A stretch of DNA of 64,000 nt. Source: Flavimaricola sp. (GTDB lineage: Bacteria > Pseudomonadota > Alphaproteobacteria > Rhodobacterales > Rhodobacteraceae). The position numbers and the translations under genes were made by a program. Below, in pieces: positions 26,096 through 34,385 of this stretch. The notes under the pieces are model-generated. The model saw nothing but the letters and a program-made list of their open reading frames with translations. It was not told the DNA's origin and searched no databases. The stretch's first letter is position 1, and every line of letters starts with the position of its first letter. The stretch covers positions 38,873 to 102,872 of the forward strand of contig JAQWWH010000034.1 of the NCBI GenBank assembly GCA_029255105.1, written 5' to 3'.

Positions 26096-26995
26096 TCACG
26101 CAGCTTTGGACGTTTGCGAGAGCATGCGCGCGACGGTGTCACCCATGGCAGACGGGTTCGGAGCCACGTCGATACCGCAGGCGCTGAGCAAGGCCACCTT
26201 TTCCTGCGCGCTTTCGCCAAAGGCCGAGATGATCGCCCCGGCATGGCCCATCTGGCGGCCTTTGGGGGCAGCAAGCCCGGCGATATAGGCCGCAACTGGC
26301 TTGGTCATGTGATCGCGGGCAAAGACGGCGGCTTCGGCCTCTTGCGGTCCGCCGATCTCGCCGATCATCATGACCGCATCGGTTTCGGGATCCGCTTCGA
26401 ACAGCTCGAGAATATCGCGGAAGGACGAACCGTTGATGGGATCGCCGCCAATCCCGATAGACGATGAGACACCAATGCCAAGGGCCTGCATCTGCGAGGC
26501 GGCCTCGTACCCCAACGTGCCCGAGCGGCCGACGATGCCAACCCGCCCCGGGATGTAGATATGCGGCGGCATGATACCCATAAAGCCCTTGCCCGGGCTG
26601 ATGATCCCCGCGCAGTTCGGCCCGATCAGGCGCATCTTACGCTCCCGCGGGAACCGGCGCAGGAAACGCTTGACCCGCATCATGTCCTGCGCGGGGATCC
26701 CGTCGGTGACACAGACGGCAGTGCGGATGCCGGCCTCTGCCGCCTCCATCATCGCGTCAGCGGCCCCGGCGGGTGGGACAAACAGCAGGCTTGCCTCAGC
26801 CCCGGTTTCAGCGACAGCTTCGCGCATGGTGTTGAACACAGGGCGGTTGAGGACGGTGCTTCCGCCTTTCCCTGGCGTGACGCCGGCCACAACCTTGGTG
26901 CCGTATTCGATCATTTCCTGTGCGTGGAACTGTCCGATCCGGCCCGACAGGCCCTGAAGGACAACGCGGGTCTCTTCGGTGATAAGAATGGCCAT
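26096..26995 (-). CDS. mtkB: Malate-CoA ligase alpha subunit (succinyl-CoA synthetase-like)
   Basis: ADP-forming acyl-CoA ligase alpha chain, 299 residues. CoA-binding Rossmann region: GLSGRIGQFHAQEMIEYGT at the N-terminus; GPNCAGIISPG near 125; phospho-His in MGHAGAIIS near 253. Compared with SucD, the linkage to a beta subunit, malyl-CoA lyase and serine-glyoxylate aminotransferase argues for malate rather than succinate as substrate, giving malyl-CoA. The start at 26995 (MAILITEETRVV) has an AGGAGG site; the open frame begins 23 codons upstream. Confidence 0.9.
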   Translation of the reverse strand: MAILITEETRVVLQGLSGRIGQFHAQEMIEYGTKVVAGVTPGKGGSTVLNRPVFNTMREAVAETGAEASLLFVPPAGAADAMMEAAEAGIRTAVCVTDGIPAQDMMRVKRFLRRFPRERKMRLIGPNCAGIISPGKGFMGIMPPHIYIPGRVGIVGRSGTLGYEAASQMQALGIGVSSSIGIGGDPINGSSFRDILELFEADPETDAVMMIGEIGGPQEAEAAVFARDHMTKPVAAYIAGLAAPKGRQMGHAGAIISAFGESAQEKVALLSACGIDVAPNPSAMGDTVARMLSQTSKAA

Positions 26996-27095
26996 GATCT
27001 GCCTCCTACTCTGCTGCGATGGCGGGTGGACGGGCGCCGACGGCGGCCTCGGCCGCTTGTGCAAGCGTATCGGCGCTGATGATCGGCAAGCCGCT

Positions 27096-28184
27096 TTACT
27101 TGATCAGCTTGCGTCCCGCTTCGACATTCGTGCCGGACAAGCGCACGACGACGGGGATCTTGATCCCGACCTCTTTGTAGGCCTGAATGACGCCGTTCGC
27201 GATCCAGTCGCAGCGATTGATGCCCGCAAAGATGTTCACAAGGATCACGCTGACATTGCGATCCGACAGCACCGTACGGAAGGCTTGGCACACCCGTTCG
27301 GGGCTGGCACCCCCGCCGATATCGAGGAAGTTCGCAGGCTCGCCCCCGGCAAGCTGGATCATGTCCATCGAGGCCATGGCAAGCCCGGCACCATTGATGA
27401 TGCAGCCGATATCGCCATCAAGCCCGACGTAGGCCAGACCATGATCGGCGGCAAAGCTTTCGCGCGGGTCTTCCTGGCCCGGATCGCGCAGGGCCGCGAC
27501 CGTGGGCCTGCGAAACAGCGCGTTGGTATCAAAGGACATCTTGGCATCAAGGGCCACCAATGAACCGTCCTCGCAAACGACCAGCGGATTGATTTCAACC
27601 ATCATCGCGTCAAGATCGCGGTAGGCGCGATAACAGGCCTTGAGGACCGTCACCATCTGGCCGATCTGCTTGCCCTCAAGGCCCAGCCCGAACGCCAACT
27701 CACGAGCCTGATATTCGGCCAAACCTGCGGCGGGGTCGATGACCATGCGGATCAGGCTGTCGGGGTCATTCTCGGCGAGGTCTTCGATCTCCATCCCGCC
27801 ATGACCGGATGCCAAGATCATGATGCGCTCGGTCTTGCGATCCAGAACAAAGCCCAAATACAGCTCTCGCGCGATCTGTGAGGCCTCTTCGACCCAGAGG
27901 CGATCGACCCGCTTGCCTTGCGCAGTTGTCTGCTTGGTGACGATCGAGGTCCCTAGCAGCTTTGCTGCATAGTCGCGCACCTCGGCGTCACCGTTACACA
28001 GCTTGACGCCGCCTGCCTCGCCCCGGCCGCCTGAATGGACCTGGGCCTTGACCACGCAGCGCCCCCCGCCCAGTTCGCGGCAGCGAAAGGCGGCCTGCTC
28101 TGGCGAGAACGCAAGCCCGCCGGTCGGCACAGGGACACCGAATTGGGCAAGAATTTCCTTGGCTTGATGTTCGTGAATATCCAC
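27096..28184 (-). CDS. mtkA: Malate-CoA ligase beta subunit (succinyl-CoA synthetase-like)
   Basis: ATP-grasp beta chain, 362 residues. It begins [20 protein letters not shown], contains the ATP-grasp elements [18 protein letters not shown] near 45 and VEINPLVV near 194, and the C-terminal interface region with FLDIGGGAS and VNIFAGI. The start is the GTG at 28184: the strong GGGAGGAT site lies just upstream and would overlap an ATG start four codons earlier. It follows mcl1 by 22 bases and precedes mtkB by 100. With MtkB it should form malyl-CoA from malate, ATP and CoA. Confidence 0.9.
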   Translation of the reverse strand: MDIHEHQAKEILAQFGVPVPTGGLAFSPEQAAFRCRELGGGRCVVKAQVHSGGRGEAGGVKLCNGDAEVRDYAAKLLGTSIVTKQTTAQGKRVDRLWVEEASQIARELYLGFVLDRKTERIMILASGHGGMEIEDLAENDPDSLIRMVIDPAAGLAEYQARELAFGLGLEGKQIGQMVTVLKACYRAYRDLDAMMVEINPLVVCEDGSLVALDAKMSFDTNALFRRPTVAALRDPGQEDPRESFAADHGLAYVGLDGDIGCIINGAGLAMASMDMIQLAGGEPANFLDIGGGASPERVCQAFRTVLSDRNVSVILVNIFAGINRCDWIANGVIQAYKEVGIKIPVVVRLSGTNVEAGRKLIK

Positions 28185-28206
28185 GGCTGATCCTCCCATT
28201 TCACGC

Positions 28207-29160
28207 CTATGCGGCGGTGGTCGCTTTGGCGGCGATAGCGTTGGCTGCGTCGATAACGTTGCGCGCCATCTTTTCGCTGGCCGCATCGATCATTTTGCCG
28301 TCGAGGCTGGCAGCCCCTTTGCCGGCCGCCTCGGCGATGCGCAGTTCTTCAATGATGCGATGGGCCTTGTTCACCTCGGCTTCGGGCGGACTGAAGACGT
28401 CGTTGGCCATGGCAATCTGGCTGGGATGGATCGCCCATTTGCCTTCGCAGCCCAGGGCCGCGGCGCGGCGCGCGCCGGCCAAGTAACCTTCAGGATCACT
28501 GAAGTCACCGAAGGGGCCATCAATGGCGCGCAAACCGTAGGCGCGGCAGGCGATCACCATCCGCGTGATCGACGCATGCCATTGGTCACCGGGGTAATCG
28601 GGATTGAGCCCGCCGATATTGGTCGTCCGCGCTCGCATGCTGGCGGCATAATCGGCCACACCGAAATGCAACGCCTCCAAACGGCCACCGAACTGCGCGA
28701 TCGCTTCCACATTGGCCATGCCAAGGGCCGTCTCGATCAGCGCCTCTAGGCCGACGCGAGTGGTCAGTCCGCATCCCTGCTCGGCCTGATTGACCATCGC
28801 CTCGACCATATAAAGGTCTGCAGGCACGCCCACTTTTGGCACCAGAAGGGTGTGCACGCGGTCGCCCGCCTGCTCCATGATGTCGACCACGTCGCGGTAC
28901 ATGTAGTGGGTGTCCAGTCCATTGATCCGAACCGACACGGTCTTGCCTTTGCCAGCCCAGTCGATGTCGTTCAACGCCTGGATCGCGTTCTTGCGGGCCT
29001 GAACCTTCTCGGGTGGGGCGACCGCATCTTCGAGGTCCAGAAATATGAAATCCGCGGGGCTCTCGGCCGCCTTGTCGATCATCGTCGGGTTTGAAGCGGG
29101 AACGGCGAGTTCGGATCGCTGAAGGCGCTGCTTACGCAGGGGGTGTAGGGTATGGGACAT
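28207..29160 (-). CDS. mcl1: Malyl-CoA / beta-methylmalyl-CoA lyase
   Basis: CitE-like TIM-barrel lyase, 317 residues. Landmarks: [17 protein letters not shown] near the N-terminus, [10 protein letters not shown] near 40 (metal Asp/Glu), VRINGLDT near 77, EALIETALG near 140 and [11 protein letters not shown] near 166. The long C-terminus resembles Rhodobacter Mcl1. Mcl1 cleaves malyl-CoA to acetyl-CoA and glyoxylate, and homologues also act on methylmalyl-CoA and citramalyl-CoA, which matters because a mesaconyl-CoA hydratase is in the same operon. GGAGA precedes the start. Confidence 0.93.
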   Translation of the reverse strand: MSHTLHPLRKQRLQRSELAVPASNPTMIDKAAESPADFIFLDLEDAVAPPEKVQARKNAIQALNDIDWAGKGKTVSVRINGLDTHYMYRDVVDIMEQAGDRVHTLLVPKVGVPADLYMVEAMVNQAEQGCGLTTRVGLEALIETALGMANVEAIAQFGGRLEALHFGVADYAASMRARTTNIGGLNPDYPGDQWHASITRMVIACRAYGLRAIDGPFGDFSDPEGYLAGARRAAALGCEGKWAIHPSQIAMANDVFSPPEAEVNKAHRIIEELRIAEAAGKGAASLDGKMIDAASEKMARNVIDAANAIAAKATTAA

Positions 29161-29206
29161 AATGGTCTCCGTCAGAAGGTGTGCTGTTCAGCGCCAGATG
29201 ACGCGT

Positions 29207-30409
29207 CTATTCGGCCGCGACATGGAACACGGACCGGGCATTCGCGGCATCGGCAAACCAGGCCTGCGCGGCGCCCACCCCGGATCCCAATTGCAACGGC
29301 ACGCCCGCGCGAAAGAGCGCCATTTCGGCAATCGACAGCGCCGTCAGGCACATGCCCTCGTTGAGGTCGCCAAGATGACCGATGCGAAAGACCTTGCCGG
29401 CCAAAGGCCCCAACCCGCTGCCAAACGAGGCGTTGTAATCCTCGTAGGCAATGCGCAGCACTTGGCGCGCATCGATATCATCGGGGACGCGAATGGCCGA
29501 AACCGTATCGGAGTAGAGCGAAGGGCGTTCCGCCACCAGAGACAGCCCCCAGGCGGAAACACCTCGCCGCACGCCTTCGGCGAGGCGGTGGTGGCGAGCA
29601 ATCACAGTGTCGAGGCCCTCAGCCCCGATTCGGTCAAGAGACTTGCGCAAACCGTGAAGTAATTGGGTCGGCGGAGTGTAGGGGAAGTACCCATCCGCAT
29701 TCATCTTGAGCATGTCGGCGAATTCAAAATAGGCGCGCCGCATCGTGGCCGTCTTGGACGCCTCCAACGCCTTTTCGCTGACACCCAGAATTCCTAGCCC
29801 TGCGGGCAACATCAGACCCTTTTGACTGCCGGTGACGACAAGGTCGACGCCCCAGGCCTCCATCTGAAAGTCGAGGGACCCGACCGAGGAAACGCCATCG
29901 ACAAAGAGAAGAGCGTCGTGAAAGTTTTCGTCGAGCACCCTGCGCACGGCAGCCACGTCCGAGGCCACACCTGTTGCCGTCTCGTTGTGGGTCACGAAAA
30001 CGGCCTTAATCTCATCTTTGCAGTCGTTGGCCAAACGCGCCGAGAATTCGTTGACGGGAGCACCTGCCCCCCAAGCCGCGTCGATCACCTCGACGTTCAG
30101 TCCCAACCGTTGGGCCATCTCGACCCAAAGCGATGAAAACTGGCCGTAGCGGGCCATCAACACCTTGTCGCCGGGGTTCAGCGTGTTGGTGATTGCGGCC
30201 TCCCAAGCGCTAGAGCCTGAACCGGGAAAGAACATCACTGTTCCGGTTTCGCAGCGCAGGACGGACTTCATGCCTTCGAACAGGCCAAGCGTCAGGTCAC
30301 CAAAGTCGGGGGCACGCATGTCCTGCATGGGCACATTCATCGCTTGACGCACGACCTCGGGCACATTGGTCGGGCCGGGGATAAAGAGATGTGAAAGTCC
30401 TGTTCGCAA
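29207..30409 (-). CDS. sgaA: Serine-glyoxylate aminotransferase, TTG start
   Basis: PLP-dependent class-V aminotransferase, 400 residues, converting serine + glyoxylate to hydroxypyruvate + glycine. Motifs: HLFIPGPTNVPEVVRQAM at the start, FPGSGSSAWEAA near 63, FVDGVSSVGS near 158 (PLP Asp), Schiff-base Lys in VTGSQKGLMLPAG near 188, and RIGHLGDLNEGM near 348. No ATG fits: the TTG at 30409 lies 8 bases after a perfect AGGAGG (30418-30423). It heads the sgaA-mcl1-mtkAB-hydratase-CoA-transferase operon. An aspartate-glyoxylate aminotransferase (BhcA) is related, but its partner genes are absent here. Confidence 0.92.
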   Translation of the reverse strand: MRTGLSHLFIPGPTNVPEVVRQAMNVPMQDMRAPDFGDLTLGLFEGMKSVLRCETGTVMFFPGSGSSAWEAAITNTLNPGDKVLMARYGQFSSLWVEMAQRLGLNVEVIDAAWGAGAPVNEFSARLANDCKDEIKAVFVTHNETATGVASDVAAVRRVLDENFHDALLFVDGVSSVGSLDFQMEAWGVDLVVTGSQKGLMLPAGLGILGVSEKALEASKTATMRRAYFEFADMLKMNADGYFPYTPPTQLLHGLRKSLDRIGAEGLDTVIARHHRLAEGVRRGVSAWGLSLVAERPSLYSDTVSAIRVPDDIDARQVLRIAYEDYNASFGSGLGPLAGKVFRIGHLGDLNEGMCLTALSIAEMALFRAGVPLQLGSGVGAAQAWFADAANARSVFHVAAE

Positions 30410-30450
30410 AGCAGTGTCCTCCTGGGTTGACACCTGCCTAACGCTCAAAC

Positions 30451-30527
30451 TTGCAATGCTGCAAAAGCAACCGGGTCCTGCTGTGAATGCAAATGTTCAC
30501 AAAACGTCTAACTTGTGAAGTTGTGAA
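30451..30527. promoter_or_regulatory. Candidate operator cluster between sgaA and the XRE regulator
   Basis: The 138-base divergent region carries several related repeats: TTGCA/TGCAA arms around ATGC at 30451-30464, TGTGAA/TTCACA arms at 30482-30501 with GCAAA between them, and a direct repeat TTGTGAA at 30513-30519 and 30521-30527. The last lies 20 bases before the regulator start. The layout suggests that the regulator controls both itself and the operon. The repeats are seen; binding is inferred. Confidence 0.55.
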
Positions 30528-30547
30528 ATTTGATGTATCACACATCT

Positions 30548-31951
30548 ATGAAAACATACATCGGACCCCGGCTCCGGCGCTTGCGGAGCGAAGCCAAGCA
30601 GACCCAGGCTGAAATGGCCAAGGCGCTGGGCATCAGTACGTCATACGTCAACATGCTTGAAAAGAACGAGCGCAGCGTTTCGGTGCCGGTCCTTTTGCGC
30701 CTGTTCGAAGCCTACGGCGTCGATTGGCGCGACATCGCGGACGAGGATGATGCCGCTACGCTGAACAACCTGCGCGCAACGTTTCAGGACCCGTTGTTCG
30801 AGGATTCGAGTCCCGACCTGCCCCAGTTGCGCGCCCTTCTGTCCCATGCACCCGATGTCGCGCAAAGCATCCTGCAACTGCACCATGCCTACCGCGCGGC
30901 CACCAACCAGCTTCTGGTTTTGTCCAATGCCAGCGAAACGGACCTCGAGATCCTGCGGTCTTCACCCGAGGCAATCGTCCATGACTTTTTTCGAGGCAAC
31001 CGAAACTACTTTCCGGAACTGGAAGAGGCTGCATCGCACTTCTGGGAGAATGGCCCTTGCGACAGCGATGACATCTACGCCGCGCTCAAAGCCCGGCTAA
31101 GGGACAGGCTGGGCCTGACCACGCGCCTAGTCCCGGTCGCCGAAATGCCAGACACCCTGCGCGAATACGATGAAGCGAGGCGGGAGGTGCGCCTGTCCGA
31201 AGGCCTCGACCATCCGAACCGGGCGTTCCAGTTAGCCCATGTCATCGGTTTGATCGAACAACGCGAGGTGATCGACGCGATTCTGGCCCGCCTCAACAGT
31301 GACGAGCCTGCCGGTTTGAACCGCTGCCGGGTTGAATTGGCCAACTATTTCGCAGCCTCTGTTTTGATGCCTTACGAAGCCTTCCTGTCAGAGGCATTGG
31401 CAAGCAAATACGACTTTGCCCATTTATCACTGCGATTTGGCGTCAGTTTCGAACAAGCATGCCACCGTGCCACGACCCTGCAGCGCGTTGGGGCGCAGGG
31501 TGTCCCCTTCTTTTTTCTGCGCATCGACAAGGCGGGAAACGTGACCAAACGGTTCAATTCCACCGGATTTCATCTGGCCGAATTCGGGGGCGCCTGTCCA
31601 AGGCTGGATGTTCACACGTGTTTCCGCAGCCCCGACAGCATCGTGCAACAGCTGGTTGAGATGCCAGACGGCAGCCGCTTTTTCGTGTTCGCCCGCACCG
31701 TGAACCGGCCGCGATTTACGCGCCTCTCAAAAGACAAACGGCTTGCCATCGCAATGGGCTGCAGTATCGAGCATCTGGCCACAATCGGCTATGCCGAAGG
31801 CATTCCGCAGGCCAACCCAAGGGTGACCGAGGTGGGCATCAACTGCCGTATCTGCCCCCGGGGAAATTGCGACCAGCGCGCCCATAACGCAATGATCCTG
31901 AAAGAGCCCGTCAACATTCACCGCCGCGGCGCGACCCGCTACGCGACCTAG
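30548..31951 (+). CDS. Short-chain fatty acyl-CoA-type transcriptional regulator (XRE + ImmA/IrrE + C-terminal domain)
   Basis: 467 residues. An N-terminal XRE helix-turn-helix (GPRLRRLRSEAKQTQAEMAKALGIS, with STSYVNMLEKNER in the recognition helix, residues 1-65) is followed by a central ImmA/IrrE-like region with ELANYFAASVLMPYEAFL near 255. The C-terminal DUF2083-type domain carries four or more conserved Cys (RLDVHTCF, INCRICPRGNCDQRA). This is the architecture of RamB and related regulators that sense acetyl- or propionyl-CoA status. It is divergent from the malyl-CoA operon. Start: ATG 30548 or the ATG five codons earlier. Confidence 0.9.
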   Translation: MKTYIGPRLRRLRSEAKQTQAEMAKALGISTSYVNMLEKNERSVSVPVLLRLFEAYGVDWRDIADEDDAATLNNLRATFQDPLFEDSSPDLPQLRALLSHAPDVAQSILQLHHAYRAATNQLLVLSNASETDLEILRSSPEAIVHDFFRGNRNYFPELEEAASHFWENGPCDSDDIYAALKARLRDRLGLTTRLVPVAEMPDTLREYDEARREVRLSEGLDHPNRAFQLAHVIGLIEQREVIDAILARLNSDEPAGLNRCRVELANYFAASVLMPYEAFLSEALASKYDFAHLSLRFGVSFEQACHRATTLQRVGAQGVPFFFLRIDKAGNVTKRFNSTGFHLAEFGGACPRLDVHTCFRSPDSIVQQLVEMPDGSRFFVFARTVNRPRFTRLSKDKRLAIAMGCSIEHLATIGYAEGIPQANPRVTEVGINCRICPRGNCDQRAHNAMILKEPVNIHRRGATRYAT

Positions 31952-31954
31952 GGA

Positions 31955-31981
31955 GCGCCGGACAAGGCGCAAACCGTTTTT
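31955..31981 (+). terminator. Probable intrinsic terminator after the regulator gene
   Basis: Hairpin arms GCGCC (31955-31959) and GGCGC (31966-31970) with a 6-base loop are followed, after AAACCG, by a run of five T (31977-31981). It lies four bases after the regulator stop and just beyond the 3' end of the convergent tRNA gene. The stem is short, so strength is uncertain. Confidence 0.45.
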
Positions 31982-31994
31982 GACTGGTGAGGAT

Positions 31995-32068
31995 TGGAGC
32001 GGGCGGCGGGAATCGAACCCGCGTCTCTTGCTTGGAAGGCAAGGGTCTTACCATTACACAACGCCCGC
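31995..32068 (-). tRNA. tRNA-Gly (anticodon UCC)
   Basis: A 74-nt cloverleaf on the minus strand. The acceptor stem GCGGGCG pairs with CGCCCGC, followed by discriminator T and an encoded CCA. D-arm region TAATGGTAA, anticodon loop CTTCCAA giving UCC, T-arm GGGTTCGATTCCC. All stems pair. UCC reads GGA and GGG glycine codons. The antisense strand of this tRNA generates misleading plus-strand open frames. Confidence 0.95.
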
Positions 32069-32381
32069 CGCTAAGCCGGTGCATATTGCAGGTCTCTTGC
32101 GGGGTCAAGATGGCCGACAAGCCACCGACGCAAGCTGCGATCTCAGGGGCCCAATGTCTGGCAATTGGTGGTCAGACCGACCGCACTATGTCCGCCCCTG
32201 ATCAACCGGGGACAATGGCACAAATGTTCCTCGCCCATCTGGACTGCCCTATCTGTTCGGCACTTTCGCGTGATCTAAGCCAAAACAACTCCCTCATGAT
32301 GATGCAGGTCAGTGCGACAGGGGACGATCTGTAAGCAAACTCAGCATAGGCATCCCGCCGTTTCATCCAAGGATCAAACAC
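32069..32381. other. Intergenic region, tRNA-Gly to cupredoxin gene
   Basis: This 313-base stretch must contain the tRNA promoter (minus strand) and the cupredoxin gene promoter (plus strand). Open frames that enter from the tRNA have unusual composition and are not believed. No repeat or clear promoter was recognised. A ribosome-binding site AAGGATC precedes the cupredoxin start. Confidence 0.45.
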
Positions 32382-32891
32382 ATGACTTGCCGCACGCGCG
32401 CAGCAGCACCCCTTTTCGGCGTTATCCTGACCGGGCTTGGCGCTTTTCCCGCATATGCCGCCGGGTCAGATGTTCACGTCTCGCTTTGGGACAAGGGCGA
32501 GGCCTCGATGACCATGATGGACGAAGTTCAGCCGATGGGCATGGCTATGCCGGGGTCAGATATGTCCATGGCTACCATGGGCATCACAATCGACATGGTC
32601 GATGTCCCGGCAGGCGAGGTCACCTTTCTGGTCACCAATGACTCCGAAGGAATGATCCACGAGATGGTGCTCGCCCCGGTTGTCGATACCGCGACGGAGT
32701 TGCCCTACGACGGCCACCTTATGAAGGTTGACGAAGATGCTGCCGGGCACCTTGCCGAAGTGGCAGAGCGGGACCCAGGAAAAACCGGTTCGCTGACCAT
32801 GACGCTCGATCCCGGGACTTTTATCCTTTACTGCAATATTCCCGGGCACTACGCCATGGGGATGTGGACGTTGTTGACCGTCTCAGGCTGA
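32382..32891 (+). CDS. Secreted cupredoxin-like copper protein
   Basis: 169 residues with a Sec signal peptide (cleavage likely after FPAYA, near residue 26). The cupredoxin type-I site is visible: His in EGMIHEMVL near 88, and the C-terminal loop YCNIPGHYAMGMW near 150 giving Cys, His and Met. Between the signal and the fold is a Met-rich stretch (about 46-66) with eight Met residues among PMGMAMPG and DMSMATMG. Such segments can bind Cu(I). It is likely periplasmic, in electron transfer or copper delivery. AAGGA site upstream; monocistronic. Confidence 0.88.
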   Translation: MTCRTRAAAPLFGVILTGLGAFPAYAAGSDVHVSLWDKGEASMTMMDEVQPMGMAMPGSDMSMATMGITIDMVDVPAGEVTFLVTNDSEGMIHEMVLAPVVDTATELPYDGHLMKVDEDAAGHLAEVAERDPGKTGSLTMTLDPGTFILYCNIPGHYAMGMWTLLTVSG

Positions 32892-33130
32892 CCCCTGCAT
32901 CGTTCAGCGCCAGCAAAAGTGCCTCGCAAATAGTCAATGCAGCGACGACAGAAGTCGTGCTATGATTTGACATATTTTGTTTACTCTTCAGGTTTGTCGT
33001 TCTCGCGGAGTAGAGGTGCGCTGTCGCATAGGCAGGGGCCCCCCGATCCCCGCCCTCAATCCTGACCGAGATCAGTCACGGGTTTTTCCTTACACCAGTC
33101 AATCGACGCAATTTTCTTCAAGGAACTGAC

Positions 33131-33856
33131 ATGGACTCCACAGCCGTAGCACGCAAATTGGGCGCGTTTGTGGCCTTGTCAGACGCCGATCGGTGCATTT
33201 TGACCGGCTTGGTCAAGCGTCGCCGCAGTTTCGAGGCCGGGCGCGATCTGGTACTGCAAGGGCAGTCGGATCACGTAGCCTATATCGTTGTTTCCGGTTG
33301 GGCGTGCTCTTACAAACTGCTGCCCGATGGTCAAAGGCAAATCGTCGACTTTCAGATTCCGGGCGATTTTCTGGGATTGCGCAGCCTGATGCTGCATCTT
33401 TCGGATCATAGCGTCGAGCCGATCACAGACCTTCTTGTATCTGAAATCCGCTACCCGGACCTCCTTGATGCATTCCGTCAAGCACCGCGGCTGGCGACGG
33501 GCATCCTTTGGGCGGCTTCGCGCGACGAAGCGATGGTTGTAGAGCATCTGGTCGGCATTGGGCGCCGGGAGGCGAGCGTTCGCATGGCGCATTTCCTGCT
33601 AGAGACCGGGGCCAGGCTTTCGTTGGTCAGTAATGGAACCAGGGACGGCTATGCCTGTCCATTGACACAATACCACCTCGCCGATGCGCTTGGGCTAAGC
33701 TCTGTTCACGTAAACCGCGTACTGCGGTTGTTGCGCGAAGAGGGGCTTGTCACTTTCCGGGATGGGTTCGTGACGTTCGACGACTATGACCGCCTTGTTG
33801 AATACGCGGAATTTGAAAGGGCCTATCTGGATCAGGATGGACCACTTCTGACCTAG
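33131..33856 (+). CDS. Crp/Fnr family transcriptional regulator
   Basis: 241 residues. The cyclic-nucleotide-binding-like domain (about 20-125) includes SDHVAYIVVSGWACSYKLLPDGQRQIVDFQIPGDFLGL. The long helix and the Crp-type helix-turn-helix (about 160-220) contain LTQYHLADALGLSSVHVNRVLRLLREEGLV. Fnr-type N-terminal cysteines for an Fe-S cluster are not seen, so it is not a classical oxygen-sensing Fnr. Its neighbours (cupredoxin, exopolysaccharide genes) do not define a regulon. An imperfect inverted repeat CTGA/TCAG about 60 bases upstream could be an autoregulatory site. Confidence 0.9.
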   Translation: MDSTAVARKLGAFVALSDADRCILTGLVKRRRSFEAGRDLVLQGQSDHVAYIVVSGWACSYKLLPDGQRQIVDFQIPGDFLGLRSLMLHLSDHSVEPITDLLVSEIRYPDLLDAFRQAPRLATGILWAASRDEAMVVEHLVGIGRREASVRMAHFLLETGARLSLVSNGTRDGYACPLTQYHLADALGLSSVHVNRVLRLLREEGLVTFRDGFVTFDDYDRLVEYAEFERAYLDQDGPLLT

Positions 33857-34385
33857 CAAGTGATTTTTCCCCGCAAAATCGGGCAATATCTTGGCGCTTG
33901 CCTGTGACCGGGCCGACCCTGCCTGCGGTAAGGCGCACGGGGATTGTTCGGGGATCGATACGCCGTCTTTGCCCAAAGGACTGACTGCAAAGAATGATTC
34001 CCGGCAGGTCGATCCATCCTTGTCGAAAGAGCCGTCGAGCCTGCAAAACTCAACGCGTGGGGCGAGCAAATCCTAACCTAGATCAGCACCCCAGTTCGAT
34101 CCCGACGATAGGCTGAAGTTATTAGATCGATTCTGCTCAAGATAACTTTTGAAATTCTACTTTCATGCCAAATAACCATTCCTATTCAACCGGCATTGCG
34201 CCGGCAGCAAAGATCGTTGCCTGTCGATTATCCGTTTCGATCACGGATCAGGGCATGGCAATCAAATCTCGGGTGAGGATCAGATATCTGAATTTCTGGG
34301 CCCATTTGAGAATTTAGATCCCGCTCAAACCCGGAAAAATGTCTGCCAATTACGGTGGATGCGGACGTAATCTGTCGTTTCATAA
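33857..34385. other. AT-richer gene-free region upstream of the exopolysaccharide operon
   Basis: This 529-base region has no credible gene. It is clearly richer in A+T than its surroundings between about 34080 and 34330. It probably holds the promoter and long leader of the glycosyltransferase operon. A possible -35-like TTGAAA occurs at 34149-34154, but the matching -10 is poor. No strong repeat was found. The composition shift marks the left edge of the polysaccharide locus. Confidence 0.5.

Noticed and set aside
29207..30409. Reading the aminotransferase as aspartate-glyoxylate aminotransferase BhcA of the beta-hydroxyaspartate cycle
   Set aside because: The partner genes bhcB, bhcC and bhcD and an IclR regulator are absent, while serine-cycle partners mcl1 and mtkAB follow directly.
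31987..32334. Plus-strand frame beginning with GGGNRTRVSCLEGKG-like sequence
   Set aside because: This peptide is the antisense reading of the tRNA-Gly gene, a well-known spurious annotation.
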